From Streptomyces broussonetiae (GTDB lineage Bacteria; Actinomycetota; Actinomycetes; Streptomycetales; Streptomycetaceae): DNA of 64,000 nt. Made by a program: the position numbers and the translations under genes. This document shows positions 18,944 through 27,074 of the stretch, in pieces. The notes below the pieces were generated by a model. The model saw only the letters and a program-made list of their open reading frames with translations, was not told the DNA's origin and made no database searches. The stretch is taken from positions 5,642,001 through 5,706,000 of the forward strand of contig NZ_CP047020.1 of the NCBI RefSeq assembly GCF_009796285.1. The letters are read 5' to 3'. Positions within the stretch are counted from its first letter, which is position 1, and each line of letters starts with the position of its first letter.

Positions 18944-19100
18944 ACAGCGAACGGCCGGAACACCGGAAACGGAACGACGGCTCGAGCGCAGTGCGTTGGT
19001 GGTCCAAGGAAAGACGTCCCGCTTCCTGCGGGGAGATGCAGGTGCAAGGCCTGCCCGGCGCTCCACACGAAACCCTCCCCGGTTCTCCGGGGAGGGTTTC
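18944..19100 (+). ncRNA. candidate structured small RNA
   Basis: A transcript of about 155 nt is predicted between a strong promoter and an intrinsic terminator. Three helices can be drawn by eye. GAGCGC (18984-18989) pairs with GCGCTC (19058-19063) as a long-range closing stem. Inside it are hairpins CCCGC/GCGGG (19018-19032) and GCAGG/CCTGC (19038-19054, loop TGCAAGG). The 3' end is the terminator hairpin. It is not a tRNA, and it lacks the SRP RNA core and the C-rich loops of 6C RNA. The next gene is on the other strand, so this is not a riboswitch for it. Confidence 0.6.
19069..19100. terminator. perfect 14-bp terminator hairpin
   Basis: GAAACCCTCCCCGG (19069-19082) and CCGGGGAGGGTTTC (19087-19100) pair perfectly around a TTCT loop. 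It ends the small RNA transcript. Because it has A-rich and T-rich ends on both sides, it can also serve the convergent membrane-protein gene. Confidence 0.85.
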
Positions 19101-19131
19101 GCCGTTGTCGGGCAGTTGTCGGCCCTCGCCG

Positions 19132-19998
19132 TTACCGGTGACCGGCCCGCTGCGGCTGGACCGCCGTCGCCTCGGCGCCCGTGAACTGCGCGGTCATGGA
19201 CCGCCGTTCCCTGAGGTGCGCGTACGCCATCAGGCCGAACAGCACCGTGAGCAGCACCGCCGAGGAACCGATCGTCCCCAGGTCCAGGCCGCCCTTGGCG
19301 GTCGGCTTGGTCAGGAAGTCGCCGGCCGTGGCGCCCAGCGGGCGGGTCAGCACGAACGCGATCCAGAAGAGGAGCACGTTCGGCACGGCCGGGACCTTCA
19401 TCAGGGCGACCAGCACGAGCAGCACACCGGTCACCAGGGCGGCGCCGCCCAGATAGCCGAGGCCCGAGCTGTCGGAGAGGAAGTCGCCCATCGAGGTGCC
19501 GAGGGTGTTGGAGACCAGGATCGCCGACCAGAACAGGGCCTCGCCCCGGAAGGTGACGATCTCGGTGATCCGGAAGGTCATCCCGCTCAGCTTCCAGCCG
19601 AGGAAGATCAGCAGCAGGAGGGAGACCAGGATCGCGGCGCCCTCCGGGTAGCCGAGGCCCAGGCCCTGCGGGCCCCAGCCCAGCGACGTCGCGCCGTTCG
19701 AGAGGTATGCGGCGCTCGCGTCCCGGTTCATGAAGTCGGACGTGGTGGTGCCGGCCATCGAGGTCGACAGGATCACCGTCCAGTAGAAGAACGGGTTGTA
19801 GCGCCGCGAGCGCAGCTGGATCACCAGCGTCACCACGAAGACGCCGAACAGGGCGATCGTGGTGAGGAAGTAGCCGAGCCTGAGCGTCTGGGCGAACAGG
19901 TCGCCCGCGGTCTCGCCCAGGGTCGTCGCCGCGATCTTCATGATCCAGAAGGCGAGGGTGACCTCGGGCAGCTTCTTCATGACGGATTTCGTCGTCAA
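19132..19998 (-). CDS. multispanning membrane protein (COG4705-like)
   Basis: A 288-residue protein with about eight hydrophobic segments. Three related motifs recur at the starts of helices: TLGETAGDLFA near residue 25, TLGTSMGDFLS near 165, and PLGATAGDFLT near 225. They are typical of the uncharacterised COG4705 family and point to internal duplication. I chose TTG at 19998 because AGGAG lies 5 nt upstream; ATG at 19980 is the alternative. No transport substrate can be named. The gene is convergent with the small RNA. Confidence 0.85.
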   Translation of the reverse strand: MTTKSVMKKLPEVTLAFWIMKIAATTLGETAGDLFAQTLRLGYFLTTIALFGVFVVTLVIQLRSRRYNPFFYWTVILSTSMAGTTTSDFMNRDASAAYLSNGATSLGWGPQGLGLGYPEGAAILVSLLLLIFLGWKLSGMTFRITEIVTFRGEALFWSAILVSNTLGTSMGDFLSDSSGLGYLGGAALVTGVLLVLVALMKVPAVPNVLLFWIAFVLTRPLGATAGDFLTKPTAKGGLDLGTIGSSAVLLTVLFGLMAYAHLRERRSMTAQFTGAEATAVQPQRAGHR

Positions 19999-20112
19999 GG
20001 GTGCTCCTGTGGGGGGATCAGGTGGCGCCCGACCCTGCCAGGAGCACCCTGAACACATCCTGAACACGCGCCGCACAGGGCTTGCTTTTTGCCGGTGTTT
20101 CGCGCTGAGGGC

Positions 20113-20482
20113 TCAATGCGGCTGTTCGAACACCTCGCAGCGCAGCCGCCGCTCCGTACCCACCACGCGCACCGGTCCGGACAGTTCGAGCCGGGCCGTG
20201 TGCCGTACCTCCGCGCTCGACACCCCCAGCCGCAGCTCCAGCGCGGGTCGGGTCCAGGCTGCCGACCTCGCCGGCCAGGCCCGGCCGGGTCTGGAGACAG
20301 GTCCAGGGCCGGCCGCCGGGCAGGCGCGGGACGCTCACCGGGAGCCGGCCGGAGGGGTTCACCCGGCCGGACAGGACCCCCGCCACCGCCGGACCGCCCC
20401 GTGGCGGCGCCCACCCACACGCCGTACAGCTGGGCGGCCTTCTCCTCCAGGGTCATCCGGGTGAGGAGGTCGGCCCACCCGC
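20113..20482 (-). pseudogene. remnant of a GH3 beta-glucosidase
   Basis: Only fragments remain, in different frames. ADLLTRMTLEEKAAQLYGVW (about 20474-20415) is the family N-terminal motif. It is followed at once by the C-terminal motif VAGVLSGRVNPSGRLPVSVP (frame change near 20390). After another frame change comes LELRLGVSSAEVRHTARLEL, ending at a TGA at 20115-20113. About 700 residues of the catalytic region are missing. The fragments read away from the divergent LacI gene, so the lost enzyme was probably its target. Confidence 0.75.
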
Positions 20483-20483
20483 A

Positions 20484-20496
20484 ACGAAAGTTTCGT
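20484..20496. promoter_or_regulatory. LacI-type operator palindrome
   Basis: ACGAAA-G-TTTCGT is a perfect 6-1-6 inverted repeat. It resembles the CGAAA-N-TTTCG boxes bound by LacI-family regulators of xylan and cello-oligosaccharide genes in Streptomyces. It lies 80 bp before the LacI gene and at the mouth of the glucosidase remnant, so it would have controlled both directions. A further imperfect GAATATTC lies just downstream. Confidence 0.6.
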
Positions 20497-20575
20497 AGAA
20501 TATTCCGAATGTTCCGGGAACCCATGGCCCACATGAGACTTCGTCAAGAGGTCCGGCGGGGATACGATCGCGGAC

Positions 20576-21622
20576 ATGAGACCTTCGAAGTCCGCAGAAA
20601 CCCAGACGGCGACCCTTGCCGAAATCGCCCGTGAGGCCGGGGTGTCCGCTCCGACTGTTTCGAAGGTCCTCAACGGCCGCGCCGATGTCGCCCCGGCGAC
20701 CCGCACCCGGGTCGAGGAGCTGCTGCGCGCCTACGGCTACCGGCGCCGGCGCGCCGAGGCGTCCCGCTCACCCCTGATCGACCTGGTCTTCCACGAGCTG
20801 GAGAGCGCCTGGGCGATGGAGGTCATCCGGGGCGTGGAGAACGTGGCCCGGGACGCCGGGCTGAGCGTCGTGCTGTCGGAGTCGGCCGGGCGGCTCACCC
20901 CGGGCCGGACCTGGGCCGACCAGGTCGCCGCGCGTCGCCCGCACGGGGTGGTGCTGGTGCTGTCCGGGCTCGACGAGTCCCAGCGGGCGCTGCTGACCAG
21001 CCGGGCCATCCCGTTCGTGGTGATGGACCCGGCCGGCGACCCGGGCCCGGACGTGCCCTCCATCGGCGCCACCAACTGGCAGGGCGGCCTGGCCGCCACC
21101 CGCCACCTGGTCGAACTCGGCCACACCCGGATCGGCGCGATCAGCGGCCCGTCCCGGATGATGTGCGCCCGTGCCCGGGTGGACGGCTACCGGGCCGCGC
21201 TGGAGACGGCCGGCCTGCCCGTCGACCCCTCGCTGATCGTGGGCGGCGACTTCCACCACGACGCCGGATACCGCCTCGGCCTGGGGCTGCTCGGCCGCGA
21301 CGACCGGCCCACCGCCGTCTTCGCGGGCAACGACCTGCAGGCGCTCGGCCTGTACGAGGCCGCCCGCGAGCTGGGCCTGCGCATCCCGGAGGACCTCAGC
21401 GTGGTCGGCTTCGACGATCTGCCGGTGGCCCGCTGGGTGGGCCCGCCGCTGACCACCGTGCGCCAGCCGCTGACCGAGATGGCCGAGGCGGCGGCCCGGC
21501 TGGTGCTGGAGCTGGGGCGCGAGCAGGAGGAGCGGGCGGCGACCCGGGTGGAACTGGCGACGAGTCTGGTGGTGCGCAGCAGCACGGGCGCGCCTCGGGC
21601 GGTTCGGCGGCGCGTGTCCTGA
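20576..21622 (+). CDS. LacI-family transcriptional regulator
   Basis: A 348-residue repressor. The N-terminal helix-turn-helix is TLAEIAREAGVSAPTVSKVLNG (residues 13-34), and the hinge and periplasmic-binding-like sensor domain run from about 64 to 335, ending ATSLVVRSST. It is of the sugar-responsive type. TACGAT ends 7 nt before the ATG with TTCGTC 17 bp further up, a promoter giving a leaderless message. It is flanked by decayed pieces of a GH3 glucosidase and a CBM2 domain, so it may now be an orphan regulator or act on distant genes. Confidence 0.93.
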   Translation: MRPSKSAETQTATLAEIAREAGVSAPTVSKVLNGRADVAPATRTRVEELLRAYGYRRRRAEASRSPLIDLVFHELESAWAMEVIRGVENVARDAGLSVVLSESAGRLTPGRTWADQVAARRPHGVVLVLSGLDESQRALLTSRAIPFVVMDPAGDPGPDVPSIGATNWQGGLAATRHLVELGHTRIGAISGPSRMMCARARVDGYRAALETAGLPVDPSLIVGGDFHHDAGYRLGLGLLGRDDRPTAVFAGNDLQALGLYEAARELGLRIPEDLSVVGFDDLPVARWVGPPLTTVRQPLTEMAEAAARLVLELGREQEERAATRVELATSLVVRSSTGAPRAVRRRVS

Positions 21623-21750
21623 CGGGTTCGTGGGCCACCCCCGCACTGCTCCTGAGCCAGTCGGTCATGCGACCGAGGCTTTCGGACGGTTCTCCGTCGG
21701 ACCTCTGGGAACAGCAGCCGGTCCTCCGTCCAGCAGATCACCCGGGCGCC

Positions 21751-21855
21751 AACGCCTCCTGCAACGGCGCGGTGGCGGACGGCGGTTCGGTGACGTCCGG
21801 TTTCAACGCGTCCTGGAGGGGCGGCAATCCGGCACCCACGGTGACGCCGGGATGA
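21751..21855 (+). pseudogene. remnant of a CBM2 cellulose-binding domain
   Basis: A 34-codon open stretch ending in TGA translates to NASCNGAVADGGSVTSGFNA then SWRGGNPAPTVTPG. This is the last strand region of carbohydrate-binding module family 2, which usually reads N..WNG....G.SV.FGF..SW.G.NPAPT. Nothing upstream in the frame resembles the rest of the module. It looks like the end of a lost secreted glycoside hydrolase. The rest of the 21623-21928 gap holds nothing else I can assign. Confidence 0.65.
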
Positions 21856-21928
21856 GAATTTCCGAAGAAAGCCGACTCGCGCGGCTTCTGCTAACAGTCC
21901 CCTAATAATTCGGACTTACGTTCCTGCC

Positions 21929-22972
21929 GTGACGCGACACGAGGAGCACGGCGAAGCGGGCATACGGGTGGGCCGGCGGTCGAGAGCGCCGAGGACCGTC
22001 GGCCTCACCCTGGCGGGGGCCCTGTTGCTGGGCGTGGCCACCGCGGGCTGGACGTACTGGCACCTGAACCACAACATCAGGAGCGTCGACATCGACAGCG
22101 CGCTCGGCAACGACCGCCCCGTCAGGGCGATGATCACCCCGTCCGCGTCGGCCCCCCCGCTGCCCAGCGGCTCCCTGAACATCCTGGTCCTCGGCTCCGA
22201 CTCGCGCAGCGGCAGGGCCAACCAGGAGCTGGGCGGCGGCGACAGCTCCGGCGCCCGCTCGGACACCGCGATGGTCGTGCACATCGACGCGGGCCGGACC
22301 CGGGCCACCGTGGTCAGCATCCCGCGCGACACCCTCGTCACCCGCCCGTCCTGCCCGCTGTCCTCGGGCCGGTCCACGGCGGTGGCGTACGGCGCGATGT
22401 TCAACACGGCCAACGAGCTGGGCGGGCCGGTGTGCGCCGTGAAGACCGTCGAGTCGATCACCGGCGTCCGTATGGACCACTTCGTCGAGATCGACTTCTC
22501 CGGCTTCGCCAGGCTGGTGGACGCGCTCGGCGGGGTCACCGTCACCACCGGCCAGGACATCCACGACAACGACAGCCACCTCGACCTGAGCGCCGGCACC
22601 CACCACCTCGACGGCAAGCAGGCCCTGGCCCTCGCCCGCACCCGGCACGGCATAGGCGACGGCAGCGACCTCGGCCGCATAGGCCTCCAGCAGAAGCTCG
22701 TGAAGGCCCTGCTGGAGCAGATGGCCGACACCAGTCTGCTGACCGACCCGGCCAAGCTGTACCGGGTCGCCGACGCGGCCACCGCCAGCCTCACCACCGA
22801 CACCGGCCTGAACTCGCTGGGCGCACTGACGGGGCTCGGCCAGAGCCTCAAGGGCCTGACGGCCGACCGGGTGACGACGGTGATGATGCCGGTCGTCACC
22901 GCCCCCTCCGACCCCAACCGGGTGATCGCGAAGGAGCCGGCGGCGGACGAACTGTGGGCGTCACTGCGCTGA
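21929..22972 (+). CDS. LytR-CpsA-Psr family protein
   Basis: A 347-residue membrane-anchored protein. A cytoplasmic basic segment precedes one membrane helix (about residues 24-44, VGLTLAGALLLGVATAGW), then the LCP domain: NILVLGSDSRSG, RSDTAMVVHID, VSIPRDTLV, and LARTRHGIGDGSDLGRIGLQ. Such proteins transfer undecaprenyl-linked glycopolymers (teichoic acids, arabinogalactan-like polymers) to peptidoglycan. The GTG start follows TACGTT by 6 nt, suggesting a leaderless message. Confidence 0.93.
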   Translation: MTRHEEHGEAGIRVGRRSRAPRTVGLTLAGALLLGVATAGWTYWHLNHNIRSVDIDSALGNDRPVRAMITPSASAPPLPSGSLNILVLGSDSRSGRANQELGGGDSSGARSDTAMVVHIDAGRTRATVVSIPRDTLVTRPSCPLSSGRSTAVAYGAMFNTANELGGPVCAVKTVESITGVRMDHFVEIDFSGFARLVDALGGVTVTTGQDIHDNDSHLDLSAGTHHLDGKQALALARTRHGIGDGSDLGRIGLQQKLVKALLEQMADTSLLTDPAKLYRVADAATASLTTDTGLNSLGALTGLGQSLKGLTADRVTTVMMPVVTAPSDPNRVIAKEPAADELWASLR

Positions 22973-23095
22973 GGAGACCCGCGCCGGGAAAACCGCGGAA
23001 GTTTTTTCCGGGGGCGTGTCGATCCCGGGTCTCCCCGCTCGACGCATGGGTGAGTGGCGGGGACGGACCCCACCACCCGGACCCGAGGAGTCACC

Positions 23096-23452
23096 ATGCC
23101 CCGTTACCTGTCGATCGTGCACATCGACGAGTCCACCGCTCCCGCCCAGGGCCCCAGCGAGGAGCTGATGCGGCGGATGGGCGAGCTGATCGAGGAGGTC
23201 ACCAAGGCGGGCGTGATGCTCGAGACCGCCGGGCTGACCCCCGCCGCCCAGGGCACCACGGTGCGCTGGCAGGGCGGGAACCTGTCCGTCACCGACGGGC
23301 CGTTCACCGAGTCCAAGGAGGTCATCGGCGGCTACGCGATCATGCAGTGCAAGGACAAGGCCGAGGCCATCGAGTGGTCCAAGCGGTTCGTGAAGGTGCA
23401 CGAGGACTACTGGACCGTCTCGTGCGAGGTGCGGGAGATCGCCGAGGCCTGA
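23096..23452 (+). CDS. YCII/DGPF-domain protein
   Basis: A 118-residue protein beginning MPRYLSIVHIDES with GAGGAG 5 nt upstream. The family motif TDGPFTESKEVIGGYAIMQ is complete, followed by EAIEWSKRF. DGPF proteins are small ferredoxin-like-fold proteins of unknown reaction. They are the standard partners of ECF42 sigma factors, and this one is immediately upstream of such a gene with no spacing. The pair is probably one operon and the sigma factor may be controlled with it. Confidence 0.9.
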   Translation: MPRYLSIVHIDESTAPAQGPSEELMRRMGELIEEVTKAGVMLETAGLTPAAQGTTVRWQGGNLSVTDGPFTESKEVIGGYAIMQCKDKAEAIEWSKRFVKVHEDYWTVSCEVREIAEA

Positions 23453-24799
23453 GTGTTCGCTGGCCCCCCGGCGACAAGGGGTGTTGCATGGTGGGCTGTG
23501 GAACCACAGCCCACCCCGGCACGGCCCGACTCCCCGGACTGCGCCGCGGCACACGCCATCGAGACCGTCTTCCGGCTGGAGTCACCCCGCGTCGTCGCAG
23601 GCGTCGCCCGGATCGTCCGGGACGTCGGCATCGCCGAGGAGCTGACCCAGGACGCGCTGGTCGCGGCCCTGGAGCGGTGGTCCCGCGACGGCGTGCCCGA
23701 CAACCCGGGCGCCTGGCTCATGGCCACCGCCCGGCACCGGGCCGTCGACCTGATCCGGCGCCGCGAGACCTACGCCCGCAAGCTCGCCGAGATCGGCCGG
23801 GACCTCGAGACCATCGCCCCGCCCGAGGAACCGGCCGACCCGGAGGACATCGACGACGACCTGCTCCGGCTCGTCTTCACCACCTGCCACCCGGTGCTGT
23901 CCCCGCAGGCCCGCACCGCGCTCACCCTGCGCCTCGTCGGCGGCCTGAGCACGGCCGAGATCGCCCGCGCCTACCTGGTCCCGGAGCCGACGGTCGCCCA
24001 GCGCATCGTGCGCGCCAAGCGGACCCTCGCCACGCGGAACGTGGCCTTCGAGGTGCCGTACGGCCCCGACCGGGAGGCCCGCCTGGGCTCCGTGCTGGAC
24101 GTCATCTACCTGATCTTCAACGAGGGGTACGCGGCCACCGCCGGCGACGACCTGCTGCGTCCCGGGCTGGTCGAGGACGCGCTGCGCCTCGCGCGTGTGC
24201 TGTCCGCGCTGATGCCCAAGGAGCCCGAGGTGCACGGCCTGACCGCGCTGCTGGAGTTCCAGGCGTCCCGGACCGCCGCCCGTACCGCGTCCGACGGCAC
24301 CCCGGTCCTGCTGGAGCGGCAGAACCGCCGCCGCTGGAACCGGCGGCTCATCGCCCGCGGCATCCGGGCCCTGGACCGCGCCGGAGCCACGGCCCCGGGC
24401 GCGCCCGGCCCGTACGCCCTCCAGGCCGCCATCGCCGCGTGCCACGCGCACGCGTACCGCTACGAGGACACCGACTGGCGCACCATCGCCACCCTGTACG
24501 GCCTGCTGGCGGTCGCCGCCCCGTCCCCGGTCGTCGAGCTGAACCGTGCGGTCGCCGTGGCGATGGCCGACGGCCCGGCCGAGGGACTGAGGCTGGTCGA
24601 CGCCCTGGCCGCCGAGCCCGTCCTGCGCGACTACCACCTGCTGCCCAGCGTCCGCGGCGATCTGCTGGCCCGGCTCGGGCGCGTGGCGGAGGCCCGCGAG
24701 GAGTTCGTCCGGGCGGCGGGGCTCGCGCGCAACGAGCAGGAACGGGAGCTGCTGCTGCGCCGGGCGGCGGACCCTTCCTCTCCGGGCCGGTCCTCCTGA
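23453..24799 (+). CDS. ECF sigma factor, ECF42 type
   Basis: A protein of up to 448 residues, much longer than ordinary ECF sigma factors. Sigma region 2 (about residues 40-105, including ELTQDALVAALERW and GAWLMATARHRAVDLIRR) and region 4 (about 140-195, LTLRLVGGLSTAEIARAYLV) are followed by a 250-residue helical extension starting near YLIFNEGYAAT, as in the ECF42 group, where the extension is needed for activity. No anti-sigma gene is adjacent. GTG at 23453 abuts the DGPF stop with GAGG 5 nt before it; GTG at 23498 is an alternative. Confidence 0.9.
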   Translation: MFAGPPATRGVAWWAVEPQPTPARPDSPDCAAAHAIETVFRLESPRVVAGVARIVRDVGIAEELTQDALVAALERWSRDGVPDNPGAWLMATARHRAVDLIRRRETYARKLAEIGRDLETIAPPEEPADPEDIDDDLLRLVFTTCHPVLSPQARTALTLRLVGGLSTAEIARAYLVPEPTVAQRIVRAKRTLATRNVAFEVPYGPDREARLGSVLDVIYLIFNEGYAATAGDDLLRPGLVEDALRLARVLSALMPKEPEVHGLTALLEFQASRTAARTASDGTPVLLERQNRRRWNRRLIARGIRALDRAGATAPGAPGPYALQAAIAACHAHAYRYEDTDWRTIATLYGLLAVAAPSPVVELNRAVAVAMADGPAEGLRLVDALAAEPVLRDYHLLPSVRGDLLARLGRVAEAREEFVRAAGLARNEQERELLLRRAADPSSPGRSS

Positions 24800-24817
24800 C
24801 GCAGGCGGCGCCCAGGC

Positions 24818-24897
24818 CCTGTCGTCGCCTTCCCGTCCGCCCCGCACCAGACGCCGTGACGCCGCCCTTCGGGCGACGACGGGAAGGTGACGACAGG
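24818..24897. terminator. large bidirectional hairpin
   Basis: CCTGTCGTCGCCTTCCCGTC (24818-24837) pairs with 24878-24897 over 20 bp with a single G-T wobble. The 40-nt loop includes a small GCCGCCC-TTC-GGGCGAC-like hairpin. It fills the 100-bp gap between the convergent ECF sigma and methyltransferase genes and probably terminates both. Confidence 0.65.
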
Positions 24898-24899
24898 AC

Positions 24900-26063
24900 C
24901 TAGAGGGGCTGTCCCACGAGCATGGTCGGCGCCCCGGCCACCCGGGTCAGGAACACCGTCGCGCAGTGGGGCCCCTGCGGCTTCACCTTCTTGCGCAGCT
25001 CCTCCGGCTCGACCGCCGACCCGCGCTTCTTCACGGTCAGCGTGCCGACCTCCCGCTCCCGCAGCAGGGCCTTCAACTTCTTGACGTTGAAGGGGAGCTG
25101 GTCGGTGATCTCGTAGGCGGAGGCGTAGCCGGTGGGGCGTGGCTCGTCGGCGGTGACGTACGCGATGGTGGGGTCGATCAGCCCGCCGTCCAGGTCCTCG
25201 GCCACCTCGGCGACCAGATGGGCCCGGATCACGGCGCCGTCGGGCTCGTACAGATACCGTCCGACCGGCCGCACCCGGGGATCGGGCAGGCCCCGGCCGA
25301 GCAGGGTGCGCGGGCCGGGCAGCAGCGTGGCCCGTACGGCGCCCGGCGCGCCGGTCCCGAACCACAGCACCGCCTCCTTCACGTCCCCGCCGTCGGAGAT
25401 CCACTCGGCCTCGGCCTCGGCGGGGACCGCCTCGTGCGGGATGCCGGGGGCGATCTTCAGGGCGGCGCGGGCTGCCGTACGGGCCGCGCCGACGGCCCAG
25501 GACAGCGGCGGTGAGTACGCCTCGGGATCGAAGATCCTGCCGCGGCCCCCTCTCCTCGCCGGGTCCACGAACACCGCGTCGTACCCGGCGGTGTCCACCT
25601 CCGTGACGTCGGCCTCCCGCACCTCGATCAGCTCGTCCAGCCCCAGGGCCTCGGCGTTCGCGCGGGCCACGGCAGCCGTCAGCGGATCCCGGTCCACGGC
25701 GAGCACCCGGATCCCCGCCCGGGCCAGCGCGATCGCGTCCCCGCCGATCCCGCAGCACAGGTCCGCGACGGAGGTCACGCCCAGCTCCTTGAAGCGCTCG
25801 GCGCGGTAGGCGGCCACGGTGGTCCGCGTCGACTGCTCGACCCCGTTCGGCGTGAAGAACATCCGCTCCGCGTCCGTCGCCGCGAACTTCGCCGCCGCCC
25901 GCTGCCGCAGCCGGGCCTGGCCGAGCGCGGCCGACACCAGTTCGGCCGGGTGGTCGCGGCGCAGCCGGGTGGCGACGGCGAGTTCGTCCGCCGGGGCGGT
26001 GCCGCGGACCTCGTCGAGGAGGGCACGGCCTTCGGAGGTGAGGAGCAGAGCGAGGTCGTTCAC
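24900..26063 (-). CDS. class I SAM-dependent methyltransferase, THUMP-like C-terminus
   Basis: A 387-residue protein. The N-terminal 90 residues are helical and basic. The Rossmann SAM-binding core follows, with VADLCCGIGGDAIALARAG around 100 and VFVDPARRGGRGR around 165. The last 150 residues have the THUMP-like layout ending TVFLTRVAGAPTMLVGQPL. The fold suggests RNA methylation, but no substrate can be assigned. GTG at 26063 starts the recognisable NDLALLLTSEG segment; the frame extends 900 bp further upstream through the divergent deacetylase and is not coding there. Confidence 0.85.
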   Translation of the reverse strand: MNDLALLLTSEGRALLDEVRGTAPADELAVATRLRRDHPAELVSAALGQARLRQRAAAKFAATDAERMFFTPNGVEQSTRTTVAAYRAERFKELGVTSVADLCCGIGGDAIALARAGIRVLAVDRDPLTAAVARANAEALGLDELIEVREADVTEVDTAGYDAVFVDPARRGGRGRIFDPEAYSPPLSWAVGAARTAARAALKIAPGIPHEAVPAEAEAEWISDGGDVKEAVLWFGTGAPGAVRATLLPGPRTLLGRGLPDPRVRPVGRYLYEPDGAVIRAHLVAEVAEDLDGGLIDPTIAYVTADEPRPTGYASAYEITDQLPFNVKKLKALLREREVGTLTVKKRGSAVEPEELRKKVKPQGPHCATVFLTRVAGAPTMLVGQPL

Positions 26064-26153
26064 CGGCTCATTGTGGGCCAGTCGGTGGATGGTGCGCCTG
26101 CGGCGGCGGTGTCGGCCCGGGATCCGGGTGGACCCCTGGGAGGATCCGACATC

Positions 26154-27074
26154 ATGCGAGCAGTCGTACAAAACGATAAAAATCGGTCGCGTCTTGGGCG
26201 TCTGGCGCTTGGTTGCGGAGCCGCCACGCTGGCCTCCACCGCCCTCCTCTCCGGCTGCGGCGACCCCGCCGCCACCCCCCGCCCCGCGCCCGCACCCGGC
26301 CACGACGGCCCCGCGCAGGCCCTGAGCCCCCAGGCCCGCAAGGCCGCGGAGCACGCCCGGCTGGTCGCTGCCGCCAAGCGCTGGGGACTGGCCGAAGTCC
26401 CGCTGACGGCCCCGCCGCCGCCCAGGGTGAAGCCGCGGATCACCGCCCGGCCCGGCTTCGAGGTGGCCCACCAGAAAGCCTGGGCCCTGCCCCCGGTCTT
26501 CACCACGATCCCCACCGACCAGAAGATCGTCTTCCTCACGATCGACGACGGCTCGGAGAAGGACCCCGCCTTCCTGCGGATGATGCAGGACCTGAAGATC
26601 CCGTACACCGCCTTCCTCAGCAACTACCTGGTGAAGGACGACTACGGCTACTTCCGCACGATGCAGTCCTACGGCCACACCCTCAACAACCACACCCTGC
26701 ACCACCCCTACCTGCCGGGCCTGTCCTACGAACAGCAGAAGGACGAGATCTGCGGCATGCAGAAGATCATGAAGAAGCAGTTCGGCAGGGCACCCACCGT
26801 CATGCGCTTCCCGTACGGCAACTACAACCAGGACAGCCTGCGCGCCGCCAAGGCCTGCGGCATCCGGTACGCGCCGATCTGGAACGAGGAGGTGTACGTC
26901 GACCACTGGGAGTACCGCGAGGACGACCAGAGGATGCGCCGGGGCGACATCGTCCTCACCCACTTCCGTGGCCGTTCCGACTGGAACGGCACGATGGTCG
27001 ACGACATGCGCCGCTTCCTGAACAAGGTCACGCGCGACGGCTACGCCGTGGCCCGCCTGGAGGACTACCTGTGA
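26154..27074 (+). CDS. polysaccharide deacetylase, lipoprotein
   Basis: A 306-residue protein with a lipoprotein signal (LLSGC, Cys near residue 35), a Pro/Ala linker, and a NodB-type deacetylase domain from about residue 120. The metal site is complete: TIDDGSEKD supplies the Asp pair and HTLHH the HxxxH. The RFPYGNYN motif follows. It probably removes acetyl groups from a cell-surface glycan at the outer face of the membrane. It overlaps the next deacetylase gene by 4 bp. Confidence 0.9.
   Translation: MRAVVQNDKNRSRLGRLALGCGAATLASTALLSGCGDPAATPRPAPAPGHDGPAQALSPQARKAAEHARLVAAAKRWGLAEVPLTAPPPPRVKPRITARPGFEVAHQKAWALPPVFTTIPTDQKIVFLTIDDGSEKDPAFLRMMQDLKIPYTAFLSNYLVKDDYGYFRTMQSYGHTLNNHTLHHPYLPGLSYEQQKDEICGMQKIMKKQFGRAPTVMRFPYGNYNQDSLRAAKACGIRYAPIWNEEVYVDHWEYREDDQRMRRGDIVLTHFRGRSDWNGTMVDDMRRFLNKVTRDGYAVARLEDYL

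Noticed and set aside
18944..19068. Possible tRNA or SRP RNA in the small RNA interval
   Set aside because: No cloverleaf with a TPsiC arm and 3' acceptor pairing could be drawn, and the conserved SRP domain IV sequence is absent.
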